Part shown: positions 36,142 to 45,592 of the stretch, one piece after another
Position numbering within the stretch: position 1 is the stretch's first letter
Layout: each line of letters starts with the position of its first letter
Assembly: GCF_009793335.1 (NCBI RefSeq)
Contig: NZ_WING01000003.1
Location: 992,001 to 1,056,000 of the forward strand
Origin: Actinomadura sp. J1-007
Lineage (GTDB): Bacteria > Actinomycetota > Actinomycetes > Streptosporangiales > Streptosporangiaceae
DNA length: 64,000 bases
Reading direction: 5' to 3'
The notes under the pieces: model-generated
What the model saw: the letters and a program-made list of their open reading frames with translations, nothing else
The model's database searches: none
Told to the model about the DNA's origin: nothing
Translations under genes and position numbers: made by a program

Positions 36142-36961
36142 TATGCCGCCGGAGCATGTCCGGCCCCACGATAACCAGCCCCATCGACAGCGCGGGATGG
36201 CCGAGTCGTTCGGCACCGACGCCGAGCGGTACGACCGGACCCGGCCCCGCTACCCCGACGCCCTGGTGGAACGGATCATCGCCGCCAGCCCCGGCCGCGA
36301 CCTGCTGAACGCCGGCTGCGGCACCGGCATCGAGGCCCGGCAGTTCCAGGCGGCCGGCTGCACGGTCCTCGGGGTGGAGCCCGACGCGCGGATGGCCGAG
36401 TTCGCGCGGCGCGGCGGGACCGATGTGGAGGTCGCGACGTTCGAGTCCTGGGACCCGGCGGGCCGGACGTTCGACGCGGTCGTCTCCGGAACGGCCTGGC
36501 ACTGGGTGGACCCGGCCGAGGGGATCGCCCAGGCGGCGCGGGTGCTGCGGCCGGGCGGTCTGTTCGCCGCGTTCTGGAACGCGTTCCAGTTGCCGCCCGC
36601 CGTGGGGGACGCCTTCGCCGCGGTCTACCAGCGGGTGGTGCCCGACTCCCCGCTGAACCTCCAGGCGACCAAGCAGACCTTGGCCGTCTACCAGACGATG
36701 TTCGACAAGGCCTCCGACCCGATCCGCGAGGCGGCCGAGTTCGGCGAGCCGGAGCAGTGGCGCTACGACTGGGAGCGGACCTACACCCGCGACGAGTGGC
36801 TGGACCAGCTCCCGACCACCGGCGCCCTCACCCAGCTCCCGCCGGACAAGCTGGCGGAGGTGCTGGAGGGCGTCGGGGCCGCCATCGACGGGATGGGAGG
36901 CGCCTTCACGATGCCCTACGCCACGGTGGCCATCACCGCCACGCGGGCCACCACCGCCTGA
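36134..36961 (+). CDS. class I SAM-dependent methyltransferase
   Basis: A 275-residue methyltransferase. The SAM-binding loop is LLNAGCGTGIEARQF, motif II is TVLGVEPDARM, and there are VVSGTAWHWVDP and RVLRPGGLFAAFWN (Methyltransf_11 style). The substrate is unknown; related proteins are often trans-aconitate or small-molecule methyltransferases. The ATG at 36134 is used because the promoter ends 8 bases before it; ATG 36143 and 36197 are alternatives. Control by the divergent TetR is likely. Confidence 0.87.
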   Translation: MPTMPPEHVRPHDNQPHRQRGMAESFGTDAERYDRTRPRYPDALVERIIAASPGRDLLNAGCGTGIEARQFQAAGCTVLGVEPDARMAEFARRGGTDVEVATFESWDPAGRTFDAVVSGTAWHWVDPAEGIAQAARVLRPGGLFAAFWNAFQLPPAVGDAFAAVYQRVVPDSPLNLQATKQTLAVYQTMFDKASDPIREAAEFGEPEQWRYDWERTYTRDEWLDQLPTTGALTQLPPDKLAEVLEGVGAAIDGMGGAFTMPYATVAITATRATTA

Positions 36962-37033
36962 CCGGCGCCGAGGCCGGGGGCCGGGGCCGCGCCGCCCGAT
37001 CCGGCCCGCCCCCGGCCGAGCGGACCGGCAGGC

Positions 37034-37990
37034 TCAGTGCGCGAGTGCCGTCTGGACGTCGTTGAGGACGGTTTCGGCCGCGAGGGGTCCGCCCGCGCTG
37101 TTCCACGCGGAGCCGTCCACGGGAACGACGTGCTTCTCACGCTCGGCGCCGAGCTTGGTGAAGTTGGGCGTCCTGCGGGCCTCGGCGAGCGCCTTGGCGC
37201 TGGCGGCCTTGTCGCCGAGGGCCCCGAAGAAGAGCCAGTCGCCGTCGATCGTGTCGAGCTTCTCCAGGCTGACCGGCTCGCTGTGCCCCACGCCCGCTCC
37301 CTGCTGGCCCTTGGGGCGGGTCAGCCCGAGGGCGGTGAGCGTGCCGCCCACGTGCCCCTCGCCCTTGCCGACCACGGCCGGTGCTCCGTTCTGCCAGCGG
37401 ACGACGCTGGTGACGGCGGAGGCGTTGCGGCCGAGCCTGCCCTTGAGCGCCGCGACCCGCCCGTCGAAGCCGGCCAGCCACTGCGTCGCCCGCGGCTTGG
37501 CGTTCAAGGCGTCGGCCGTGGTGAGGAACGCGTCGCGCCAATCGGCCCCGAGCTTGGCGGTCAGCACCGTCGGGGCGATGCCCGCCAGCTTGTCCCGGAC
37601 GGTCTTCGCGCCCACGGTCTCGTCGAGCAGGATCAGGTCGGGCTTCAAGGCGATGATCTTCTCCAGGTCCGGCTGCGCGACGTTCGCGACGATCCGCGCG
37701 CTCTTCGCGCGCGGGGCCAGGTAGGCGGCGACGCCCGTCTGGCCGCGCCCGCTGGTCGTCCCGACCGGCTGGACGCCGAGCGCGAGGGCCGCGTCCATGG
37801 TGGGCTCACTCAGCGCGACGACGCGCTTCGGGGCCTCCGGTACGGAGACGGACCGCCGGTCGGCGTCGCCGACGGTTCTCTTGGCCCCGGACGATTTCGC
37901 GTCGCCGTCCGATCCGCCGCACCCGGCGGCGGTCAGGGTGCAGGCGAGCGCGGCTGCCGCCAGGATCATCATCGGTCGGCGCGATGTCAT
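37034..37990 (-). CDS. siderophore ABC transporter substrate-binding lipoprotein
   Basis: A 318-residue class III (helical-backbone) binding protein. The N-terminal signal ends in the lipobox LTAAGC, so it is membrane-anchored outside the cell. The family pattern PEAPKRVVALSEPTMDAALALG is followed by LKPDLILLDETVG and the C-terminal lobe. It should bind a ferric siderophore and pass it to the FecCD permeases encoded on the other strand. GAGGAG precedes the ATG, which overlaps the probable true stop of the upstream esterase (ATGA). Confidence 0.9.
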   Translation of the reverse strand: MTSRRPMMILAAAALACTLTAAGCGGSDGDAKSSGAKRTVGDADRRSVSVPEAPKRVVALSEPTMDAALALGVQPVGTTSGRGQTGVAAYLAPRAKSARIVANVAQPDLEKIIALKPDLILLDETVGAKTVRDKLAGIAPTVLTAKLGADWRDAFLTTADALNAKPRATQWLAGFDGRVAALKGRLGRNASAVTSVVRWQNGAPAVVGKGEGHVGGTLTALGLTRPKGQQGAGVGHSEPVSLEKLDTIDGDWLFFGALGDKAASAKALAEARRTPNFTKLGAEREKHVVPVDGSAWNSAGGPLAAETVLNDVQTALAH

Positions 37991-39299
37991 TCGTTCTCCT
38001 CGGGTGTCGCGACTGTCGTTGGGAAGGGGGCGTGCCGAGCAGGTCGGTGAGTCCGGCGGCGAGGCCGGCGGCCCAGCAGACGTAGTCGTGGCCGCCGTTG
38101 TACTCGGTGTAGGCGACGGGATAGCCCTTGGCGCGCAGCGTCCGGTGCAGATCCCGGTGCTGGTCGACCATGGCCCATTCGTGCCGTCCGACCCGGAGGT
38201 GGATGCGCAGGGCGCGGCGGTCGGAACGGGCGTAGCGTCCGGTGAGCCAGGGGTCGGCGGCCGGGTCGCCGTCCGGGTTCCACCACAGGGACGACGACTG
38301 GGCCAGGACCTTGCCGAAGCGTTCCGGCGCCTCCAGGCCGACGTGGAGCGCGGTGAGACCGCCGAGGCTCTCGCCGGCGATGGCCGTTCGCGCCGGGTCG
38401 GCGGAAAGGGGAAGCCTTTCCGAGGCCCAGGCCATGAGCTCGGAGGTGAGGAATTCGGTGTGGGCCGGATCGCCGCCGAACTCGGCCATCCGGGTCGCGT
38501 TGCTGACGGCGTGCGGCGCCAGCACGGCCAGCGGCGGGACCGTCCCGTCCGCGATGAGCCGGTCGAACAGTTCCCGGACGCCGCATTTGGCGAACCACAT
38601 GTCGCCGTCGAGGAGGACGAGCGTGTCCAGCGGCCCGTCGCCGGACCGCCGTCCGGGCGGGACGTAGACCCACACGTCGCGCTCGCCGCCCAGCGCGGCG
38701 CTGCGGACGCGTTCCCGCCGCACGGTCCCTTCCGGCGCCGTGCCGGTGGTCGAGGGCGAGTCCCACGGCCGCCACGGCGGCGCGGGCGCGCCGGGCAGGG
38801 CGAAGACCGACGCGCGGCCGTCGTCCCATCGGATCGGGACGGTGCGCGGGTTGAGCGGGTCGTGGACGGCGCGCGCCGCCAGCCCGCGGAGGTCCGTCCC
38901 GGCGGGGCCGGTGCCCTCCGCGAGGCGGTACGAACCGCTGTGGTCGAGGCCCAGCCGGTAGGTGATGCCCCAGACGTCGGTCGCGGGAACGTTCCGCATC
39001 AGGCTGCCGCTCAGGTCGAGCGGGTCCGCGAGGCGGTTGACCAGGGCGAGGACGCGGCGCGTGGCAGCGGTGCCGCGCCACAGGAAGGTGACGGCCCGGT
39101 GCGCGGCGTCGCCGGGGATCGGTTCGATCAGCGGCGCGCCGCGCTCGGCGACCTCGGCCCAGAACTCCTCCTCGGCCGCCGCCCGGCCGTCGCGCGCGGC
39201 GGCGGCCAGCGCGCCGAGGCGCGCGCTGGCGGCCCGTTCGGCCGGCGCGGGCCGGGGCAGGCGCGGCGGACCGGCGGTCCCCGGACGAGGAACGGGCAT
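37806..39299 (-). CDS. enterochelin esterase-like ferric siderophore hydrolase, probable 3' frameshift
   Basis: An alpha/beta hydrolase of the Fes/IroE type, cleaving a ferric siderophore to release iron in the cytoplasm. The N-terminal beta-domain contains AVTFLWRGTA and MRNVPATDVWGITYRL. The catalytic domain has GESLGGLTALH (Ser), and the histidine is in YNGGHDYVCW. As sequenced, the frame runs 180 bases into the binding-protein gene, giving an Arg-rich tail. Adding one C to the CCCCC run at about 38027-38031 gives a natural end (TPEENE, stop) overlapping the next ATG. The true protein is therefore probably about 437 residues, ending at 37987. Confidence 0.85.
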   Translation of the reverse strand: MPVPRPGTAGPPRLPRPAPAERAASARLGALAAAARDGRAAAEEEFWAEVAERGAPLIEPIPGDAAHRAVTFLWRGTAATRRVLALVNRLADPLDLSGSLMRNVPATDVWGITYRLGLDHSGSYRLAEGTGPAGTDLRGLAARAVHDPLNPRTVPIRWDDGRASVFALPGAPAPPWRPWDSPSTTGTAPEGTVRRERVRSAALGGERDVWVYVPPGRRSGDGPLDTLVLLDGDMWFAKCGVRELFDRLIADGTVPPLAVLAPHAVSNATRMAEFGGDPAHTEFLTSELMAWASERLPLSADPARTAIAGESLGGLTALHVGLEAPERFGKVLAQSSSLWWNPDGDPAADPWLTGRYARSDRRALRIHLRVGRHEWAMVDQHRDLHRTLRAKGYPVAYTEYNGGHDYVCWAAGLAAGLTDLLGTPPSQRQSRHPRRTNDIAPTDDDPGGSRARLHPDRRRVRRIGRRREIVRGQENRRRRRPAVRLRTGGPEARRRAE

Positions 39300-39326
39300 G
39301 GTGCGGCCCCCAGGTGGCTCAGGAAG

Positions 39327-39345
39327 TTAGGTAAGCCTAAGCTAA
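39327..39345. promoter_or_regulatory. iron box (IdeR/DmdR/DtxR-type)
   Basis: TTAGGTAAGCCTAAGCTAA matches the DtxR-family consensus TTAGGTTAGGCTAACCTAA at 16 of 19 positions. It lies exactly between the divergent esterase-binding protein operon and the fecCD permeases, 5 bases before the permease ATG. Iron-dependent repression of both directions is expected. Confidence 0.85.
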
Positions 39346-39349
39346 CCAC

Positions 39350-40366
39350 ATGGTGATGGTGAGACCGCGGGGCCTCGCCCCGCGCGCACGCCCCGCCGGC
39401 CTGGTCCTCGGGGTGCTCCTGCTCGCGGCGGTGATGGCCGCGAGCCTGGTGGTGGGCGCCCGGCGGATCCCGCTCGACGAGGTGTGGCACGGCCTGTTCG
39501 CCGCCGCGGGGAGCGAGAACGACGCGATCGTCCGCGACCTGCGGCTGCCGCGCACGCTGATCGGCGCCGTCGCGGGCGCCGCGCTCGGCCTCGCCGGCGC
39601 GGTGATGCAGACCCTGACCCGCAACCCGCTGGCCGATCCGGGGCTCCTCGGCGTGAACGCCGGCGCGTCGGCGGCGGTGGTGACCGCGATCGGCGTGTTC
39701 GGCGTGACGGGCTTCTCCGGCTACCTGTGGTTCGCGTTCGCCGGGGCCGGCGCCGCCGCGTTCGTCGTCAACCTGCTGGGCGGCAGCCGCGCGGCCACGC
39801 CCGTCCGGCTCGCGCTGGCGGGGACGGCCGTCAACGCCGCGCTGTTCGGCTACGTCAACGGCCTGCAACTCACCGACACCGGCACGCTGGACTCCATGCG
39901 CCACTGGTCCGTCGGCGCGCTGGACGGCCGGCGCGGCGGCCTGCTTGCCGAGGCGCTCCCGTTCGTCCTCGCCGGCGCCCTCCTCGCGCTCGCTCTCGCC
40001 CGCTCGCTGGACGCGCTGGCCCTGGGCGACGACTCGGCACGCTCGCTCGGCGCGCGCGTCACCCGCGTCCGCGCGCTGTCGGTCGTCGCCATCACACTGC
40101 TCGCCGGCGGCGCCACCGCGGTGTGCGGGCCGATCGGCTTCATCGGGCTGATGGTGCCGCACGCCGTACGGCTGTTCTGCGGAACGGACTCGCGCTGGCT
40201 CTTCCCCTACAGCCTGGTGTACGCGCCGACGCTCCTGCTCGCCTCCGACATCGCCGGACGGGTCCTGACCCCGCCGGCGGAGATCGAGGTCGGGATCGTC
40301 ACCGCCTTCGCCGGCGGGCTGCTGTTCATCTACCTCGTACGCCGCGGGAAGGCCGTGCACCTGTGA
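39350..40366 (+). CDS. FecCD-type siderophore permease 1
   Basis: A 338-residue inner-membrane permease of the BtuC/FecCD family, about 9-10 helices. Family motifs are RLPRTLIGAVAGAALGLAGA, QTLTRNPLADPGLLGVNAGA, and GPIGFIGLMVPHAVRL near the C-terminus (ATPase contact). The start ATG is 5 bases after the iron box; no ribosome site fits, so the message may be leaderless (ATG 39356 is an alternative). Overlaps permease 2 by 4 bases. Confidence 0.93.
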   Translation: MVMVRPRGLAPRARPAGLVLGVLLLAAVMAASLVVGARRIPLDEVWHGLFAAAGSENDAIVRDLRLPRTLIGAVAGAALGLAGAVMQTLTRNPLADPGLLGVNAGASAAVVTAIGVFGVTGFSGYLWFAFAGAGAAAFVVNLLGGSRAATPVRLALAGTAVNAALFGYVNGLQLTDTGTLDSMRHWSVGALDGRRGGLLAEALPFVLAGALLALALARSLDALALGDDSARSLGARVTRVRALSVVAITLLAGGATAVCGPIGFIGLMVPHAVRLFCGTDSRWLFPYSLVYAPTLLLASDIAGRVLTPPAEIEVGIVTAFAGGLLFIYLVRRGKAVHL

Positions 40367-41430
40367 ACCCGTCAGGCGTCGCGCCGCCCCGCCGCGGCGC
40401 CGTGGTCCTGCGCACGCCGAACGGCGGCCGCTCCGTGCGCCTGCCCCGGCGCCCGTTCCTCGTCGGGACGGCTCTCGCCGCCGCCGCGCTCGCCGTCGCG
40501 GTGCTGTCCCTCGGCAGCGGCACCGTGCGGCTCTCCCCCGCCGAGGTGGTCGCGACCCTGGCCGGCGGCGGCCCGCCCGGAGCCGGTCTCGTCGTGCTGG
40601 ACCTGCGGCTCCCCCGCGTCCTGGACGCCCTGCTGGCCGGTCTCGCGATGGGCGCGAGCGGCGCGGTCTTCCAGTCGCTGTCCCGCAACCCGCTCGGCAG
40701 CCCGGACATCGTCGGCTTCGGCAACGGCGCGTCGGCCGGCGCGCTGATCGCGATCATCGTGCTGGACGCCGGCGCCGTCCAGACCACCGCCGGCGCGCTC
40801 GCCGGCGGGCTGCTCACCGCGCTCGCGGTCTACCTGCTGGCGTGGCGCGGCGGCGTGCACGGCCACCGCCTGGTCCTCACCGGCATCGGCGTCTCAGCCG
40901 TCCTCGGCGCGCTGACCGAGTTCCTGTTCGTCCGCGCGGACCTCGGCAAGGCCGCGCAGGCCGCCACGTGGATGGTCGGGAGCCTCGGCGGCCGGGACTG
41001 GGGCGACGTGACCGTGGCCGCGGTCGGCCTCGCCGTCCTCGCGCCCGCCCTGCTGCCGCTGGCGCGGCGGCTGGCGATGCTGGAGATGGGCGACGACGCC
41101 GCGTCCGCCCTCGGCGTCCGGGCCGAACGGGACCGGCTCGCGCTCCTCGCGGTCGGCACCGGCCTCGTCGCGATGGCGGTCGCCGCCGCCGGGCCGATCC
41201 CGTTCGTCGCGCTGGCGTCCCCGCAGCTCGCCCGCCGCCTCACCCGTTCCGGCACCCCCGGCCCGGTCACCGCCGGGCTCATGGGCGCGCTCCTGGTCAC
41301 CGCTGCGGACTGGACGGCCCAGCGGCTCCCGGGCCCGTCCCCCCTCCCGGTCGGCGTGGTCACGGGCGTGCTCGGCGGCGTCTACCTGTCCTGGCTCCTC
41401 CTGGCCGAACGCCGCTCCGGCGCCCTCTGA
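40363..41430 (+). CDS. FecCD-type siderophore permease 2
   Basis: A 355-residue partner permease with DLRLPRVLDALLAGLAMGAS, QSLSRNPLGSPDIVGF and GPIPFVALASPQLARRL. The GTG start overlaps the permease 1 stop (GTGA). The two would form the heterodimeric channel of a ferric siderophore importer. No ATPase gene follows; the next gene is a LysR regulator, so the ATP-binding subunit must come from elsewhere. Confidence 0.92.
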   Translation: MNPSGVAPPRRGAVVLRTPNGGRSVRLPRRPFLVGTALAAAALAVAVLSLGSGTVRLSPAEVVATLAGGGPPGAGLVVLDLRLPRVLDALLAGLAMGASGAVFQSLSRNPLGSPDIVGFGNGASAGALIAIIVLDAGAVQTTAGALAGGLLTALAVYLLAWRGGVHGHRLVLTGIGVSAVLGALTEFLFVRADLGKAAQAATWMVGSLGGRDWGDVTVAAVGLAVLAPALLPLARRLAMLEMGDDAASALGVRAERDRLALLAVGTGLVAMAVAAAGPIPFVALASPQLARRLTRSGTPGPVTAGLMGALLVTAADWTAQRLPGPSPLPVGVVTGVLGGVYLSWLLLAERRSGAL

Positions 41431-41579
41431 CACGGCAACGGCGTGCTTATCGGCCGTCCGTTTCGGAACGGGGGCGGGTGACGGGTCGGAACTCCGCCAT
41501 TCCGTGGATTCTCCACTGAGCTGATCTTGAAATTGCCGGACGGCGCGGCCGGTTTTCGGGACGGAACGGGGGCGGGCGG

Positions 41580-41597
41580 CTCGGGCATAATTCCGAG
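41580..41597. promoter_or_regulatory. palindrome and -10 box at LysR start
   Basis: CTCGG-N8-CCGAG (41580-41597) with CATAAT (41586-41591) inside it, and the LysR ATG at 41600. It suggests a leaderless, self-regulated LysR gene. Confidence 0.4.
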
Positions 41598-41599
41598 TT

Positions 41600-42556
41600 A
41601 TGGACCTCGATATCCGGCATCTGCGCATGGTCTGCGCCATGGCCGAAACGGGCAGCGTCAGCGGGGCCGCGGCGCGGATGGGGATGTCGCAGCCGGCCAT
41701 GAGCAGCCAGTTGCAGAAGGTCGAGGGCGTGATCGGCGGCGCGCTGTTCGTGCGCAGCCGTTCCGGGCTGGAGCCCACGGCGCTGGGGCGCGAGGTCATC
41801 TCCCGCGCGCGCACGGTGCTGTCGGAGGTCGACACGCTCTTCGGCGACCTGCGGCCGGGGACGGGAGCGGACGAGGTCGTCGGCCTCGGCTGCGTCCATC
41901 TCGCCTGCGTCGCGAGCATCGTCGCGCACGCCGGCGACGCCCTTCCCGGCCGCGAGGTGAGGATGCGCATCGAACCGTCCTCGACGCTGCTGGCCGACGC
42001 GCTCGCGCGGGGCCGGCTCGACGCGGCGCTGATCGGGATCATGGAGGGGTTCGACATCCCGCTGGCGCCGCCCGTCGTCAGCCGCGCCCTGATCCCCCGG
42101 TACCCGATCTTCATCTCGCTCTCCGCGGCCCACCGGCTGGCGGGCCGCGAGGAGGTCGCCCTGGCCGAGCTGGAGGACGAGTTCTGGATCGCCCCGCCCG
42201 GCGCGGACGACGGCTCGCTCGCGGCCCTGCGGGCGTCCTGCCGCGCGGCCGGTTTCGAGCCGAAGATGCGGTACGAGGCGCCGACCGGCGGTGCGCAGCC
42301 CCTCGTCGCGGAGGGCCACGGGGTACGGCTGGTCGATCCTTCCTGGCGGCCGTCGCCGGGCACGGTCGTCCTCCCGCTGACCGGCGAGCCGCAGGTGGCG
42401 CGGCTGGTCGTGGCCTGGCGGCGGGACCGGCTGAACGACAGGGACGCGGTCGCGCTCTACCGCGGCATCGCGGCGGCGTTCCGGCAGCACGTGGACGACA
42501 ACCCGGCGTTCGCGGCATGGTGGCGCGCGCATCCGGAGGTGCATCCCCTCGTGTGA
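41600..42556 (+). CDS. LysR-family transcriptional regulator
   Basis: A 318-residue LTTR. The winged HTH covers residues 1-65 (HLRMVCAMAETGSVSGAAAR, MSQPAMSSQLQKVEGVIGG), then a two-lobe periplasmic-binding-like effector domain. Its DDGSLAALRASCRAAGFEP segment parallels DDGGIATLRAACEAAGFTP in the LysR at 48549, so the two are paralogues. It is convergent with the collagenase gene and may control secreted peptidases. Effector unknown. Confidence 0.88.
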   Translation: MDLDIRHLRMVCAMAETGSVSGAAARMGMSQPAMSSQLQKVEGVIGGALFVRSRSGLEPTALGREVISRARTVLSEVDTLFGDLRPGTGADEVVGLGCVHLACVASIVAHAGDALPGREVRMRIEPSSTLLADALARGRLDAALIGIMEGFDIPLAPPVVSRALIPRYPIFISLSAAHRLAGREEVALAELEDEFWIAPPGADDGSLAALRASCRAAGFEPKMRYEAPTGGAQPLVAEGHGVRLVDPSWRPSPGTVVLPLTGEPQVARLVVAWRRDRLNDRDAVALYRGIAAAFRQHVDDNPAFAAWWRAHPEVHPLV

Positions 42557-42625
42557 CGGCCGCCGGGACGCGGGCCGTGCCGGGACCGGACCGGGCGTCC
42601 GCTCCGGTCCCGGCGATGGAGGGGA

Positions 42626-44602
42626 TCAGCGTCCGGGCGCCTGGGTCTTGGCGCACGCGCCGGAGGCGCAGGCCGCCAGCCACGCACGCCAGTCGCCGTC
42701 GTAGCGGCTCCCGATCGTGCGGGTCAGGAACGTGCGGGCGGCGTTCCAGTCGCCCGTTCGGTAATGGCCGAGAACGGTGGCGATGTCGCCCGGATGCCTT
42801 TCGAACATGTACCGCGCCGCCAGGTAGCCCCAGTAGTAGACGCGGGTCGTGTCATGGGAGTACGTGGTGTCCCACAGCGTGCTGAGGGCGTAGGTGCCCT
42901 TGGCGGCCTCGGCGATCGCGGAGTCGTTGGCCACCTTCCGGTAGGAGTACGAGACGTATTCGGCGAAGCCCTCGATCCACCAGACCGTCGGCGTGGCGAT
43001 GTTGGCGTCGAAGTCGCCGTACATGTCGAACCGGCCGTCGAGGTAATGGGTGTACTCGTGGTTGAGGTTCCAGATCTGGAACGCGGGCCGCGTCCATTCC
43101 GCCTCGTAGGCGATGAACCTCGGCTGGTTGCCCGCGGCGGCGGGGTCGCCTTCCAAGTACATGCCGCCGTTGTTGGTGTCGATGCCGAACATCGCGCCCG
43201 CGTACGTCTGGTAGTCGGTGCTGGAGTCGAAGACGCAGACCTCGATGGTGGTGTTGCGGTCGTTCGCGACCGGCCTGTTCCCGTCCTTCACGAGGCCGTG
43301 GAAATAGGCGTCCTGGTTCGCCAGGCTCGCGCAAGTGTCCGACAGTTCGCGCGCCGTCATGTCCTGCGCCCGGATCCTGATGCTGGGGCCGCAGGCGTGG
43401 TCGACGGTCAGGACGCTCTCGGCGAGCCTGCGCTGGAGGTCGCAGGTGTCGTAATAAGAGCAGGCGGCCTGGTCGAAGGCGTCCGTCATCTCCGCCACGC
43501 CGACCCACAGCGGGGCGGTCGGTCCGGTGATCCGGCTCTTTCCGAGCAGCCCCTTCGCCAGGGGACGCACTTTGGCCCGCAGCGTCGAGTGCTGGAGGAA
43601 GCGGCCGAGTTCGCGTCCGGCGTTGGACACCAGATAACTACGGTCCGTACCGAGAAGGGTGAGGTGGGCTCCGGCGAACCGGCTCAGCGTGTCGAGAACG
43701 CTCGGATCCGCCTGGACGGCCGTCACGAAAGCGGGCACCTGATGGCCGCGGAAGAGCACGGTGTAGACGTTGTTGACCGCGTTGAGCATCCACCAGTACG
43801 GGTCGTACGAGCCGTTGTAGCCGTTGAGCAGCCTTTTGACGACGTAGAGGTAGCGGTCGTTCTCCTGGGCGCTGTCGATCAGCGTGACCGCTTCGGCGAG
43901 GACCTCGCCGTTGGCGTCGCTGACGGTGGCGGAGCGGGAATTGCCGAAGTACGCGTCCAATCCCGATTGGATGGCGGTCTTCAGCGCCGGGCCGTACGTC
44001 CCCACGGTGGACGGGTAATACCACTGGACGTAGTAACCGGCGCGCAGGTAAAGCACCAGTTGCGCGGTGCTCGTGCGGTTGTCCCCCGGATAGTTCACCG
44101 CGTTGTCGCGCAGCGCGTAGGCGACGGTGACCATCTGCGCTTCGCGGAACGCGCCGTAGGCGTTCTGGCCGGTCAGGCTGAACAGCGTGTTGACGCAGTC
44201 GGTCGCCGACGCCTTGATCTGCTGGACGAGCGCGCTTCCCGAACGGCTCGCGAAGTCGCTCGGGTCGCAGGACGGCGCGGCCTTCGCGGCGCCTCGTGCC
44301 ATCGACGGCCGCCGGTGCTCCGACGCCGCCGGGGGCTTGCCGAGGTCGCGCCGCAGGCCGTCCGCGGAGGCGGGCAGCGGCGGCCGGTCCTTCGCGGGCA
44401 GCGGGGATTTCCGGACGTGCCGTTCGCCGCCGGAGAGGGCGGGCGGCGGCGGCTTCGGCGCGGCGTTCGGCGGCTTCGGCGCGATGCTCGCGGGCCTCGG
44501 CGCGGCGTTCACCGGCGGGACGGTCGCGTGGACGAGGCCCAGGCCGAGCGCGAGGGCGAACGACGCCGGCAGGAGCCTCTTGAATCTCTGACTGGTTCTC
44601 AC
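42626..44602 (-). CDS. secreted M9-family (collagenase-type) metallopeptidase
   Basis: A 658-residue secreted zinc peptidase. The GTG at 44602 has TGGAGG 6 bases upstream and gives a signal peptide (KRLLPASFALALGLGL); the longer frame from 44740 lacks one. A Pro/Ala-rich propeptide-like stretch is followed by a helical activator-type domain. The catalytic motif is HEYTHYLDG at about 515-523, and the third ligand Glu is in WWIEGFAEYV, as in clostridial collagenases. The usual PKD and collagen-binding modules after the catalytic part are absent, so true collagen cleavage is uncertain. Convergent with a LysR gene. Confidence 0.88.
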   Translation of the reverse strand: MRTSQRFKRLLPASFALALGLGLVHATVPPVNAAPRPASIAPKPPNAAPKPPPPALSGGERHVRKSPLPAKDRPPLPASADGLRRDLGKPPAASEHRRPSMARGAAKAAPSCDPSDFASRSGSALVQQIKASATDCVNTLFSLTGQNAYGAFREAQMVTVAYALRDNAVNYPGDNRTSTAQLVLYLRAGYYVQWYYPSTVGTYGPALKTAIQSGLDAYFGNSRSATVSDANGEVLAEAVTLIDSAQENDRYLYVVKRLLNGYNGSYDPYWWMLNAVNNVYTVLFRGHQVPAFVTAVQADPSVLDTLSRFAGAHLTLLGTDRSYLVSNAGRELGRFLQHSTLRAKVRPLAKGLLGKSRITGPTAPLWVGVAEMTDAFDQAACSYYDTCDLQRRLAESVLTVDHACGPSIRIRAQDMTARELSDTCASLANQDAYFHGLVKDGNRPVANDRNTTIEVCVFDSSTDYQTYAGAMFGIDTNNGGMYLEGDPAAAGNQPRFIAYEAEWTRPAFQIWNLNHEYTHYLDGRFDMYGDFDANIATPTVWWIEGFAEYVSYSYRKVANDSAIAEAAKGTYALSTLWDTTYSHDTTRVYYWGYLAARYMFERHPGDIATVLGHYRTGDWNAARTFLTRTIGSRYDGDWRAWLAACASGACAKTQAPGR

Positions 44603-44788
44603 GTGTAGCCTCCAGCGGTGCGGGGGGAGTCCGCGCTTCGGCGGACCACGCGGCTCCGGGGTCCCAGGTCCGGAGGGTCGGCGAAGCGTGCGCCCGCAGT
44701 GTGGAGGCGGCGGCGGGCCCGCGGTCATAAGCGCGGGCATCGGTTTCGGTTATGCGCCCGCGCTCGGCCGAAGGCCGGGGCGTGAAGG

Positions 44789-45592
44789 TCAGGCGGGCAG
44801 GAAGTTGGCGGTCAGGCGCGGGGCGAGCCAGGGACGCCGTCCGTAGGCGAAGACCTTGCCGGTGAGCGCGGGCCGCCAGGGCGCGACGCGCCCGTAGCTG
44901 AGCAGCAGCCAGGTGACGGGGTCGGCGGAGACGCGCACGTCGATGCGGCCGGGCTCGGGCGGGTCGATGGACAGTTCACCGGCGCGGAAGCGGTAGACGT
45001 GCGTCGGGCCGCCGCGGAGCCGGATCTGGTAGGTCGCGGTGTGGCCGCCGACGCTGCCGCGGTCGACCCATCCGGGCATGACCTGGTGCAGGCCCGTGAG
45101 GATCATGGGCACCAGGGCCGGGTCGATGGGCCAGGGACGCCCCGTCGCGCGGGCGATGTCGTGGCCGTGGACGACGAACTCGGCGATCAGCGTCCCGAGC
45201 GAACGGTCGGCGCGGATGCGCTGGTCGCCGTCGAACATCATGAGCCGCTCCGGGTCCTGCTCCTCGATCGTTTCGAGGAAGGCTTGGAGGTCCCGGCGCA
45301 GAACGGCGGCCAGCTCGCCGATGTCGCGGTTGGGCAGGCCGGCGATCTGCGCGTCGTTGAACGCCGGAAGGCCGGCGGCGGTGGACGGCCACTCGCCGCC
45401 GCCGAGCGCGAGGTCGCGGTAGCGGCCGGGTTCCATCGCCACGTGGCCGAACACGTCGGTGACGGTCCAGGGCGGTGTGGCGGGGATCGGCGCCGCGGGG
45501 TCGGGGACCGATTCCACCAGGGCGGCGAACCGTTCGGCGGCGGCGGTGGCCGCGCGCGCCATGGCGGCGGCGGACGGGGCTGGTGAGGGCAA
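44789..45592 (-). CDS. mycothiol-dependent maleylpyruvate isomerase-like (DinB-fold) protein
   Basis: A 267-residue protein of the MDMPI/DinB superfamily, in which a helical bundle holds a metal and uses mycothiol. Metal-binding histidines are suggested by VTDVFGHVAMEPGRY and EFVVHGHDIARATGRPW, the latter being the family signature. A C-terminal sterol-carrier-like domain follows. The TTG start at 45592 was chosen because GGGAGG sits 6 bases upstream; the ATG at about 45562 lies further away. Function (thiol conjugation or isomerisation) is inferred from family. Confidence 0.8.
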   Translation of the reverse strand: MPSPAPSAAAMARAATAAAERFAALVESVPDPAAPIPATPPWTVTDVFGHVAMEPGRYRDLALGGGEWPSTAAGLPAFNDAQIAGLPNRDIGELAAVLRRDLQAFLETIEEQDPERLMMFDGDQRIRADRSLGTLIAEFVVHGHDIARATGRPWPIDPALVPMILTGLHQVMPGWVDRGSVGGHTATYQIRLRGGPTHVYRFRAGELSIDPPEPGRIDVRVSADPVTWLLLSYGRVAPWRPALTGKVFAYGRRPWLAPRLTANFLPA

